A DNA stretch of 64,000 nt from Mercurialis annua (taxonomy: Eukaryota; Streptophyta; Magnoliopsida; Malpighiales; Euphorbiaceae): NCBI RefSeq assembly GCF_937616625.2, contig NC_065572.1, forward strand, positions 684,501 through 748,500, given 5' to 3'. The position numbers and the translations under genes were made by a program. The notes under the pieces were generated by a model. The model was not told the DNA's origin. It saw nothing but the letters and a program-made list of their open reading frames with translations, and did not search any database. This document shows positions 12,761 to 24,268 of the stretch, one piece after another. Position 1 is the stretch's first letter. Each line of letters begins with the position of its first letter.

Positions 12761-13424
12761 AAGAAGCTGAAGCATGAATTATGACATATGTGGGGTTTCA
12801 GAGTACTTTGCTCTTTAATTTATTTTGAATTACTAACTTGTTTTAAAAAAAACCCAGAATGTGTCTACACTTGTCGTGGAACATGCGTGAGACCGAATTT
12901 GAAGAGAGACCAAATAATAAAAATTTAAAAACTTCACTCATTAAACCAAACCCACATTATTTTTTTACGTGGTAATAATAACGGCAACTGCACACACGCA
13001 AATAAATTCCGTTCAGAAAAAACCTATTAAACTAATTCTCTGAAGTGCAAAGATCTAATGAATAGAGAACTTTCAAAAAGCAACAATAAATATAGCGATA
13101 AAAATACGGTTAATTATACAATATAATTGTTGCGCCATATCATTCGTGTGATAAACCAATAGTGCGCTAACCACGTGGAATATTTAATGATAAAAAAATT
13201 ATTAAAAAAATTACTATAACAAATGTTCATTGACTTGATGTAAAAATGACGTGGTTATTGTATGTACTCAAAAAAAACAGAACCTCACCGTCGGTTTGGC
13301 CTAATAAATTTAAGTAGGCATCAGAACCAACATGGATTCTTTTTGCTTTTCAATTCAAAGTTATTCCTTTTCTCGGTAGAAATAAACATGCATAGATTAT
13401 AATGATGAGTTATTTTTATGGGCT

Positions 13425-13432
13425 CTATAAAT
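13425..13432 (+). promoter_or_regulatory. TATA box of LRR copy 2
   Basis: TATAAATA (context GGCTCTATAAATATTC) lies 106 bp upstream of the ATG at 13538. This predicts a transcription start near 13455-13460 and a leader of about 80 nt, normal for a plant gene. Confidence 0.6.
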
Positions 13433-13537
13433 ATTCTTCCAACAAATATTAGTTCCATTCTTGAAACTACCACTCTTAATTCCTGTCTCTCTCACCATAT
13501 TTATAAACTATAACATCAAAATTAAGTCCTCTCTCTA

Positions 13538-15272
13538 ATGAAGATTTCTAGTGTTTTGATCAATCTTTTAGTTCTTATAGCTATATTACCCGCACATGCC
13601 AATATTGAAGGTAACATATTTACATTTTCATTCTTTCTCTTGTCTGATTTAGTACAAGCTTTTAATATGATGATGATGATGATGAACAGGGGATGCACTA
13701 TATGCATTAAGGAGAGCAGTAAAGGATCCGGGACTTGTTTTGCAGAGCTGGGATCCGACTTTGGTGGATCCTTGTACTTGGTTTCATGTCACTTGTGATG
13801 CTGATAATCGGGTCACCCGCCTGTAAGCTTTGTTATTGTTGTTTGGTTTTTGGTTCACTTTTCAGACAGGTTATTTGTGTTGATTTGCTTTATGTCTTTG
13901 CCTCTTGCCTATTTATCTACTTTAATCTTAAATCAATGTGTATTTTGTTGCAAATAATGAATTCGGATACATGCAGGGACCTCGGAAATGCAAAGCTATC
14001 CGGCAGGCTAGTACCTGAACTAGGGAAGCTTCAGCGTCTTCAGTACCTGTAAGCACATGCTTCAACTTTTTTATTTTATGGGTCTTATTTAGACACTATG
14101 CACTTATTTAGACATCATTTGTTTGCAATCATCTGCTTCGGGAGTGTCAAAATAGGTCATGACAGGTAAACTCGATCCACTTAATTAACATAAAATTAAC
14201 AGTTATGCTACATGTTAAATATGTTTGTATCATAAACTGGTCTATCCATTTATGGTACAACTTAGAACTTGTCATGTTATGTGGTCGACCTAACACGTTA
14301 TTTTTAAATATGCTAAATGTATTGTGTTGATTTAATGATTTTACTTGTTCGACTCCTTTAAATAAATAAGTTAAACGTATTGTATTGGTATATGACTCAT
14401 ATTCAACTCCTTTAAATATAGAATAAACCATCGTATTGTTGCCACCCATAATCGACCCATAAATGAATTACATGAATTGACGCACATAACCAATTAGTTT
14501 TTATGTCGTATTCAAGTCAACACCGTTACTAATGAGCTGTATTCAGGTTAACCATAATCGTATCAACACAATTCGCCTATCCTTTTTGACACCCTACTAT
14601 GCATTGTATTGAACTTATGATCTAACGTGCAAGAGTTGGTTGTTGAAGGGAACTGTACATAAATGAATTGGAGGGTCCAATACCAAAGGAACTTGGGAAC
14701 TTGAAGAGTCTAGTGAGCTTAGATCTCTACCACAACAACCTAACTGGCTCCATTCCTGCGTCGCTATCGAACCTCTCCAACCTCAAGTTCCTGTAAGCAT
14801 TTCTTTTTTGTCTTATAAGATCATATAATGTATTTGGTTTGGCCTTACGTTCTACATAATATCCATGCAGGAGACTGAATGGTAACAAATTGACCGGTCG
14901 CATACCAAGAGAACTCACTAAATTAACTAACCTCAAGATCATGTAATAAGTCATTTTAGAACCATTGTTTTAATATAGCCATATTTTAATCAAACTATAA
15001 TTTTGATAAATATGTTCATGTGCAGTGATGTCTCAAATAACGATTTGTGTGGCACAATTCCTACCTCTGCTTCATTCTCTAAGTTCTCTGAAGAAAGGTA
15101 ATTAATCGACTAATTTTAGTATTTTACCCATTATTTTTTGCTTAATTTACAATGGATTTTAATTGTGGTTTTTTGCTGTGGTTTATTTGGAGACAGTTTC
15201 GTGAATAATTCGAGACTACAAGGACCGGAACTACTGGGATTTGTGAGATATGATGCGGGAGGAAGCTGTTAA
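13538..15272 (+). CDS. SERK-ectodomain-like small secreted LRR protein, copy 2 (intact)
   Basis: Seven exons: 13538-13610, 13690-13822, 13977-14048, 14649-14792, 14871-14942, 15026-15097, 15197-15272, all GT-AG, giving 642 nt and 213 residues. Residues 1-24 form a signal peptide (hydrophobic [17 protein letters not shown]). Next come the LRRNT cap with PCTWFHVTC, about four or five LRRs each on its own exon ([26 protein letters not shown]), and the tail [13 protein letters not shown]...GGSC, with no membrane segment or kinase. This is the architecture of Arabidopsis At5g21090/At3g43740 and related LRR1 proteins, which resemble the extracellular part of SERK/BAK1 co-receptors and are linked in several plants to defence signalling. 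A cell-surface or apoplastic role is inferred from the family. Start chosen from the signal peptide and TATA box spacing. It is the tandem paralogue of the copy at 3.4 kb and is convergent with the BAR gene. Confidence 0.93.
13667..13684 (+). repeat. (ATG)n microsatellite at the intron 1 acceptor
   Basis: Six ATG/GAT units occupy the last part of intron 1 of LRR copy 2, ending only a few bases before the acceptor AACAG at 13685-13689. They displace the usual pyrimidine tract. Confidence 0.8.
14140..14596. mobile_element. hAT-type MITE remnant in intron 3 of LRR copy 2
   Basis: The left end GGGAGTGTCAAAATAGG and right end CCTTTTTGACACCCTA form degenerate inverted termini of the TAGGGTGTCAAAA type seen in hAT-derived plant MITEs. 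The interior contains degenerate words (CTCCTTTAAATA twice, GACCCATAA) like those in the element at 60.2 kb. It accounts for most of the 600-bp intron, which is far longer than the other introns of this gene. No clear 8-bp duplication remains. Confidence 0.45.
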
Positions 15273-16104
15273 CTATGACTCTTCATATCGAGAAGGCTAC
15301 ATCATCTTTACGCATAAAAATCCAGTTTATGTTTAGAGAAGAATCTTTAATGTTCTTTCAAGCACAAACTCACAACTTGTAGAGGTAGAGCATATATGTG
15401 CTCCTCAACCATCTTTTGGCTTTCAACAGGCCAACTATTATACTATACATAGAATTAAATCAATTAATGGAATTATGCTGTCAGTTACGTGTTTATACTT
15501 TAGCTTCAATGGTGGAACATTTGTTAGCTTATAATATATATAATCCTCGAATAAAATATATACAATTATGACGTATGAAACAGCTTAGTGACGATAAAAC
15601 CGCAGTATGGAGATAGATTACCTAAAAAGAATTATAGCCTTGCAAGGAGCAACTTCTCAAATTCAACCTGTAAATTAGTGACGTGAATATGCGGTTGCCC
15701 AACGGAGAAACAAAAATACAGACTAAACAATACTAATTTTGGTTACATTTACAACAAAATTGAAATCCTTGGCTTCAAACAGGGAACAATGCATTGGCGA
15801 AGTGTAAATTCGGCTTATTAATCCGTCAATATATCAATTTAACCATCATAAGGAAGAGGTAGACGGAGAAGGAGATAAGATTTATGTAATTAAATTCTGA
15901 AGGAAAATGCCAAAATTTCTTATCAGATGAAACATCAAGGCAATCAACTTTCATGCCAAGTGCTCATCGTAGAGATTAACAAATGGATTAGAGACAATAA
16001 TGGACTAAAAAAAAGATCTAAAGATTATATTTGCACATCTACACCTACTACTAATTCAAAATTTCCTTGCTAAAACTAGAAACAAAAATTTGGCAAGAAC
16101 GGGA
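15273..16104. other. Convergent 3' intergenic space
   Basis: About 830 bp between the stop of LRR copy 2 (+) and the stop of the BAR gene (-). It should contain both 3' UTRs and poly(A) signals. I see no open frame or repeat of note. Confidence 0.6.
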
Positions 16105-19100
16105 TCAATCTGCACCTGCATCAACAAATTTATCATTTTAGAGACCGAGAAATGCTAATTCAAATATAGAAACAAACAAAATAATGCTAGAAAGTGGTGG
16201 GGCATAAATGTTTTAAAATTACTGAAAATTACATCAACTAGGTGATAATCATATCTAAGACTCTACAGCATTACTGATAAGTTCATATATATATTACACT
16301 GCTCGAAGTTGGACGTATTCCAATTCATTTCTTAATTAGATTCAATTTTTATGTTATGACTTCTGTTACTTTAACCACATTAATAAATAGTAATTACTTT
16401 TTCTTTACCACTTAAAATGGAAATTATATACCTCTCATACAGAAATTTATTCCAAAACTTTAGTAGATGAATGTAGCAGGATTATGAATTACCTCTAATA
16501 TGAATGGTTTGATTGACATTTGGAGACCCCGTTGTGGATGGTTGAGCATTGGATAATAATATTGGTGTCAAAGGAGGAGAGTTTATATCTTCAATCATCT
16601 CTAAACTCCGCACACTTTCTAATGGCTTTGACAAATTCATTGCTCTGCTCGAGGGTATGGAGAAACTGCGAGTGACAGCCTGGGAAGGTACTGGCAACGG
16701 AGATGCTCCATTCCATACCGAAGATCTACCCATAGTAGGACGCATATGTCCTCTAGACACCAATGGAGCTGAATGACCAACAAAACTTGTATACTTTGAA
16801 GACTTGGAGGTTGCACTGGATGGAGGTCTAGGTAGCTCATGAAGCTCACTTATTCTAGGCGATGACACAAAAGTAGGGGAAGCAGTTGGAGATAGCTTAG
16901 GAGATACTACAGGAGATACTTTAGGTGATACCTTCGGAGATGATGATGGTAATTGCACAGTTGGTTTTTCTGAAAGAGGTCCAGAAATTGACCCAGCAGG
17001 TTCTGCTAAAATTGGTTTAGTTGACCACGCCTTACTTGTAATGGGACCTGAGAAGGCGTATCTTTTAACCTTCTTAAAATCAGAAGCAGCCGGTGGGTCA
17101 ATCCTCGAAATGAAATGTCCTTCTGTTTGAGGAGGGGGTAACTGAGTGGAGGAAGAATATTTGTTACTTTCCCTGAGCACTGACTCAGCATCCTGGACCA
17201 TAAATCTAGAAAATTTCTCATCTCCTACTAGTTTTTCACGTTGCTTTGGTTCCAGAGGAGATGAATGCCACAAATTTTGTGTTTGTCCATTCAAATTTGT
17301 CTTTAATGCTTGAGGAACTAGTTTACTTGATCCTGTAGAATTTAAAATCTTTGTATCAACCGGAGTGGGGAGTACATACGCATTAAACCTTTTTGAAAAT
17401 GATGGCCGCAGCTGTTTGATTGCCTCAGATGGATTAGATTTAATATCTGCAAAGATTGGGGCAGATTGGCTGCCTATCCTAACATCTCCTCTAAAAGAAA
17501 AGGATTTCCTGTAGTTTCTATCTCGATTTTCCTGTAATCATGTGCAATAGATTTACAACAGACACTAAAAGTGCTTTAATATTGGATATGGGGTCTTCAA
17601 CAAATAAAACATGTAAACAAATAACCATGCACAAAACTCATTTAATTTCAAAAAAAAGTCCTAGTTCACATATGAAAATGCAATCCAAAAGTTTAGCAAG
17701 AACAAAATCATTCATATGAGCATCCATGACAATGCATAAAGACTAGTAATCCTCAGTTAATATTTATTTAAATTTCAAAGCAATTCAGTTGGTTATCAGT
17801 TCAAAGCACACAAGGAGAGTCACTTGATAAAAGTAGTAGCATGAATTGGAAAAAAGGAAGGGTTGGTTTACCTTTAAAGCATCTGAAGTCGCAACTTGGG
17901 GATATGTAACATCCACCATATCCAACTGCATAAATTGTCATACAATAAGATGAAGTTCTAAAGAATAAGTAGTATCGTAAAGAAAAGCTTGACCAAACCT
18001 TGGCATACATAATTAACAACCTATAATTAGCTGAACAGGCAAAGTACAATTATTTTTCATAAATGACTGTAATACACAATTTATTCAGTTGATACTTTTG
18101 TTTAATATATATCAAGCTAAACTCCTTATGCGTAATTTTTTTTCATAATACTCTAAACATCTTTTGAATCATATGATAAGATAGAACATGTAGCTTCCAC
18201 AAGTTAAGTGCAAGCATCAACAGGTCCATCAATAACCTCAGGTTTGTATAGATTTTGCAAATAGACATAATAAATAACCTCCTGTGAGACTTTCGTTATC
18301 AAAAGTATTGCAAAACTAAAATTAAATTAGCTGCCCTTAAACTACAACAAAGTAAACTTTTTTTACCTCCATTGGATTTCTTGACGTAGAAACATCTTGC
18401 TCAAGGTCATTTTGGCCATACTCAAAACTCAATTCACCATCATCATGCTCATCATAAGTATCATCATCTTCTTCATTATCGTCATTGTCATCATCATCTC
18501 CATCATCGTCTTCAAGTCCATCAAAGAGGTAATCTATATGTTGCTGTTCGGCAACCGATTTCACATATGGCTCAAGTGCTTCAAGAGATTTAAGACCTTT
18601 CTTGAAGAAGCGCACCTGTGTCAAGAAGAAAAAGTCAAACGGGCGTAAAACAATGTCCGAAAGGACAAGAAAATTGGCATAAGAATAAAAACCTGGGCAG
18701 CATAGTGCCGTGCTGCTTGTGTAAATAGACTTCGTGACTGCCCTTGCTTTAGTGATTTCAGACGAAAAACAAATAAGGTTGACTCTTCATCATATTCATC
18801 ATAAGCTTCTCGTAACTGTTGCATAGAAAAGGTCTCCGCCTTCCCACTTCTTCCCCTTCCTCTTTCTTGTTGCCTCATTTTCATGTACTCGTAGACATTT
18901 CTGTAGATAAAGTGACAGAATAAGAACTCTTTTCTATCATAATTATGAGATGAACACTTTGGGGATTGTACAAGAAATTTAGATATGACCAAAAGTAGGG
19001 GTCTTGAAAATTAGTCCAAACCTTTTCTCATCACATTGTCGCTTCATCTCCTGCATGAGTAGAGAATAAATACTTAGCCAACTGAATTTACATATTTAAG

Positions 19101-21105
19101 CGAGAGAATGATTCGTAATTGAGCTTGTCTGTCTATATACATCTATGAAGTCTAGCTGAAAACTCAGCTAAGCCTTAGCCCATAATTTGACGGGTAAACT
19201 ATATTGATTTTTTTCTCCATTCTACACATTTTCCGGGATACAACTTTGAAAATTTCCTTTTTCTGCCATTTGACCTCCCTATTAGACAAATTTTCTAATC
19301 CATCAAGCACAAGACAAAAACCACATCAATCCTAGTTGGAATGTTATGATTTAAACAAAACATGTGCAAAATGATTGTAGCAAGATACGTATGAAAAAGA
19401 CTTTAGATCAAGTATGTAAGGAAAAAAAAGATAACTTAGAGGTGAGAAGGATAATGATAAAAGATGGAACTTATGCTTAGGAAAAAAAACATCATTTTAA
19501 ATTTTAATTGACCCAATTGGAATACATATCAATGAATTTAGAAATATACCTCAACATTTCGAAGTTCATTGAGAAGAGACTCCGACGGAACTGTAATTGT
19601 CTTGAATATGTGAGAACGCTGAAACACATATTCACACACTTCATTACAAAGTCAAAGAAAGTTAATACTTAATAGTGATAAATGTTTATAATAAGACTCA
19701 CATATTTATCAAGATGTTTCTGGAGTTCAAAGTGCACTTTTCCCAACATCAGTAGTACTTTATCTGCACACAACGAAAAGATTTCAACTTCACTGACTGT
19801 TATTTTAGTCGACACGTTTTTGGAATGAATAGCCTTGTGGAATAACTATGCATTTATGGGCCCAGATAATTAATGAATTTATCTAAAATTAGCAGGATTT
19901 AAATAAGTATGGACTTGAATAATGCTTAATCAAATTAATTGATGATTGTAGCACCGACTAAATGAACATAAATATTCCTATAACCTGAAATAGATAAAGC
20001 ATTCTGAAATTGAATTTGATCAACGGAAACAAAATCAAGCAAAACAAGCTTTTCCTAATTATACATTCTTTAAAAAAAAAAAGGACAGTCATAATAACTA
20101 TGAAACTGAAGTTATAAACACAATCAGCTTGATCTCTACCTTTCAAAATTAAGTACATTTGCGAGTGATAATACACAGAATATTATGATCTAGATTTATC
20201 ATGCATAACTCAAGCATCCAGCATTATGATAATTACCATGAACAAGAATTATCTCCTGATTTAAACTATATTTAGCTCACAAAAAAAGGGCGGGGGATGA
20301 ACTTGTGCATAGTTTAGATGCTGAAGGTCTTAGAGAAAAACATGTCACACTATCCAGATCAAACAAAACAGAATTTACCGCATTCTTCATCATCATTCAA
20401 TGATGTTCTCTTGAGAAGAGAAGCACCCATTTCATGTAATGCTTCTGAGAATTCTGAGAAAAACAATTTTATATAAGAACATGATATCAGGAAAAAAACC
20501 GAGAAAAAATGTGAGAAATTAAAAGAAAAGGAGTACATACCAAATGCACCATTAGCAGTTGCTGCAGCTCCAGAAAGGAAGCTATCATAGCAATCTCCCA
20601 TGTTCTCCATATCCTAATTTAATTTAAAACAATTAAACTAAAGGTACAGATAGATAAAAATAATAATTTATCTATGAACAATCATTAAGTATTACATATT
20701 CAATCTACAATACTTAGCTGATCCAAACTACTAGCTCTAACTAACAATGATTCTGAATTAAAAAATGCAAACTTAGCTAATTAAATAAAGCAATAATTGC
20801 AGATTAAACCAAATCAATTACATTAAATAACTCTACTACCACAAAATACATTTTTTTCTTTTTTCCCCCCCTCAAATTATCTACATCAACAACAAACAAA
20901 CCAAACAATTTCAAAATCATATCGAACAAAATAAACAGATAAATCTAATCGCGGAATTAATTATTAATGATAAAAAAATTACCAGAGAAGCTTGAGCAAG
21001 CTCATCAACGGGAGTAGAAGGATGAGAAAATTCTCTCCCGTCATTGCTGTTGTGTTCGCCATGGCGAAGAGCAAATTCTCTCAATTTCTTGAGTGACGTT
21101 TTCAT
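16105..21105 (-). CDS. BAR-domain, proline/serine-rich protein of the At2g33490 family
   Basis: Eleven exons on the minus strand: 21105-20983, 20613-20541, 20453-20379, 19763-19702, 19618-19550, 19050-19022, 18900-18693, 18615-18367, 17925-17872, 17531-16493, 16115-16105. The joined frame is 1992 nt (663 residues). The start MKTSLKKLREFALR is the conserved N-terminus of the Arabidopsis At2g33490/At3g26910/At5g41100 group. Residues about 25-240 form the helical AH/BAR fold, with conserved stretches such as DEYDEESTLFVFRLKSLKQG and QSRSLFTQAARHYAAQ. Residues about 247-273 are an acidic D/E run. The large tenth exon is disordered, with repeated SPKVSP motifs and a conserved SSPPLTPI-like SPPLTPILL near the end. 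BAR proteins bind and bend membranes; the exact role of this plant family is not known to me. The last exon (11 nt, ending RGAD-stop) is inferred; reading through instead gives RGNS-stop at 16482. Confidence 0.9.
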
Positions 21106-24100
21106 TTTTTTTAATTTAGTTTAATTTAATTTCTCACACAGACGGAGTAATTCGATATATAAACTGAAATTGAAATTGAAATTGAAAAGAAAATGCGATT
21201 TGAATTGAATAAAATTGAATCGGTTTCAATATGTTTTTTTGTCGAACTGCGACACGCAAATTCACATACACATTCAATTCAATCCTCTCGCTCCTTCGAC
21301 CTTTTTCGTTGCGTCACCTACAAACATATGACTCCCACTCTTCATATTTTAATATCTTTGACCGTAATATAGTAATAATTCTTGATTAAATTCATCGATT
21401 AATTAAATATATTTTTTAATTTCTTTCTTGATCATTTTTGCTTGCTTAAAATGTTATAGAAATGATTATATGGTCAAATGATACATTCTCTTCTTCAAAA
21501 AAAAAGTTTTAATTAAATGATTTCATAAAGTAAAAAGGTGAAAAAAATTATAGTCATCATACATGTAAACTTATCTTTTTTGAGAGATCCATACATAATT
21601 ACAGATAAACTTTAAATCTTAGTCATCTCTTGTTAAAAGTTAAAATAGAGTTATTGGAAAAAAAAGTTCTTTTTTTTACTTATTCAAATTTTTCAAAAGT
21701 TATAAATTTATTTTTATTTGGTCAATTCATTCAAAATCTATCCAATTTTTTAAAATTAATTTAATCATACCTACATAACAATTTAATATGTAATCATTTT
21801 AGTTAAAACTAAGTTGCCGATTGAAATATCACGTAGTTCGGATATATTATAAGTTCATGTTTAAACTTGACACCCAATGTAGATATAATAATCGATTTTG
21901 AAAAACTAGATAGATTTTTCGTAAACTAGTCTTGGATCAATTTACAACTTTGAAAAGAGTGGATACATTTAAAAAAATAGTTTTTTTGATAACATTAGAC
22001 GTAAAATAGTTGTCTTATTAAAGTCGATTCTGATTTTTCCTTTCTGTCTTGGTAGAGTAAGATTGTTTTTTTGTACATTTTTTTTAGGCATTCCAAATGA
22101 ATAATTCAATAGTTTATAGTATTGAAAGTTTGACCTACTAGAATTTATATGTTCTTTTTTATCATAAATCTATATGATTTAAATGCCGAACATACAAGTG
22201 GAATTATAAAAGTGAAAAAGAATGAGGGCAATTGCAACATTGACTATGATAAAATCTATTTAATCATAATAAAACATCATATTTGACCTGTTGTTTTATG
22301 TTTTTTTTTTCTTCCAAGAATTTGTTTTATTTTTGTTTAATTTCAAAAGGGTTAAGATACAAAAATGGCCCTAATATTTACTCTTTGGCTCACTTGGCTC
22401 CCTAATATTTTTCGAGTCTCAAAAATGACCCTAACGTTATCAAAGTGGGACAAATATGCCCTCCGTCTAACGGTAGCATGTTTGAACGTTAACTCGGTTG
22501 ATGTGGCATACAATTAGTCGTTGCCCTAATGTTTTTCGAGTTTTTGAGACCCTAACGTTACTAAATTGGAACAAATATAACCTTAACGTTATAAAAGTGG
22601 AACAAATGTACCTTCCGTATTGGACAGAAGGTACATTTGTTCCACTTTGATAACGTTACGGTTATTTTTGAGACTCGAAAAACATTAAAGGGCCAAATGA
22701 GTCACAAAGTAAACATTAGGTCATTTTTGTACCTTATGCCATTACAAAATCTTCAATTTTAATGGCTTTACCAGCACCAATACTAAACTTGGCAATTGAT
22801 TTTTTTTATTCGTGCATCTTATGCTTTTTGTAAGTTCCGTTTTGTTATTATTTTCCATTTCACATAGCTTTCGCTAAAAAAACAAATATGAGTATTCTTA
22901 GTGGTTGAATTGTGGTCGTTAATCAAAATTCCATCAACATGTGTGGACCAAGACATACCGCTTAATTTTCTTAGTCTTGTTGGCGTTATAGAAATCATTA
23001 TTAGATTCATACTAAATTTTGCACCAGAGAAGACCACTTAAGAAAATAAAAACGACAATTTAAAGACTTGATAGACTTTCTATGGTCAAAAAAGCCTGTT
23101 TTCTTGGTATCTAAGTTGATGGATTTAAATAATATCCATGAGTTTCCTAAAATGTTTCTTCTTCACACTGGCCGGCAGTGGGAAAGTGGAAAGACCATGT
23201 TCATATACAAGCCAATTGAAGCTCTATGAAAATGATTTAATAACAATGACGGATATAAACGGTCAGCAGGAATGGGGTTCAATAGAAGTTTCAATAGACC
23301 AATAGACCAGATAATCCAATCTTTTTTTTATTTCAATCATAGCTTTAAACCTCTACAATTTTAGCCTCTCCATAATTTTAGCCTCTCGATAATTTTAGCC
23401 AATTCATAGCGACATGGTCTCCACACTGTGAAAAGATCATAAATCAATGCCGACATAGCAAGGCCTAATGAACAAGGAAATTTAACCTTTAGACCGTGCT
23501 GTCAAAAAAATCAAAAATCATGCCGACATGGCAAGGCCTAATGAACTAGAAAATTCAACTTTTCACAATTCTAACCAAAGCTTCAAAATATTTGCAATTT
23601 TAGCAATTTTTGGCCCATGGATTCTAAACAAAGAAAGAAAATGTTTCAGAAAACATCTAGGACCCTTGGATCCTACATTCTAAATCAACAATAGTCAGAC
23701 TTCTTCTATGTTTGTTACTGATGTGCTATAACTTCTGTGTATTCTACTTAAAGACCTCCCGTGCCAAGTATTTACCAAATAGCTCAAAGACAGTATAGGT
23801 TTTGGAGAAAAACAAAATAAGTGAACAAAACATGCCATTTGAAGATTGATCTACAGAGCATCAACAAACATTTCCATGAACAAAAATGTAGCATATAGAA
23901 CACATGTAAATTCAAACTTCGGCTTATGAAAATTATAGGCCTAAATATGACAATACAGTACACAAAACTTCTTCTGTTGTCATCATTCTCCATGTTATTC
24001 AATGATCATTAACATTCAGTGTTATTCAATGAGGTATTCCTTCCAAGTCTTCCTCAGAAGTGTGTCAAGAAGGGTAAAAAAAATACAGTCTCTAGATAAC

Positions 24101-24268
24101 CTGAAAAAAGAAATTAAATAGTATCTATTTTCAACGAAAGACCAGGAAGACAGATGAAAAAAGAAAAATAAGCACAAAGAGAGATTAATAGCGCCCTCCC
24201 CAAAAAGCAAGAAACCATCAACAAACTAACCTGAGCTTCAAAAAGTTTCAGGACTGAATCAGTATTGA
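21106..24268. other. Intergenic region upstream of the BAR gene
   Basis: It holds the BAR gene promoter (just above 21105) and the MITE at 22349-22740. Near 23340-23600 there is a small repeat area where GCCGACATAGCAAGGCCTAA recurs after about 74 bp and CTCTNNATAATTTTAGCC is repeated two or three times. No convincing coding exon is visible; the short minus-strand frames at 22.8-24.3 kb have no family resemblance. Confidence 0.6.
22349..22740. mobile_element. MULE-type MITE with 8/9 target-site duplication
   Basis: A 392-bp element with long imperfect inverted repeats. The left end starts GGGTTAAGATACAAAAATGG and the right end, reversed, starts GGCATAAGGTACAAAAATGA. Both arms share TTTTCGAGTCTCAAAAATNA and the word AACGTTATCAAAGTGG. 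It is flanked by ATTTCAAAA (22340-22348) and ATTACAAAA (22741-22749), matching at 8 of 9 positions, the duplication size made by Mutator-like transposases. Non-coding. Confidence 0.75.

Noticed and set aside
13735..14052. Long plus-strand frame across intron 2 of LRR copy 2
   Set aside because: It is out of frame with the LRR exons and mostly intron; only the LRR frame has family support.
16549..16776. Plus-strand frame opposite the BAR gene
   Set aside because: It is the shadow of the large tenth exon of the BAR gene.
18397..18648. I/V-rich plus-strand frame resembling membrane segments
   Set aside because: It is the complement of the acidic Asp/Glu exon; the hydrophobic look comes from reading GAT repeats backwards.
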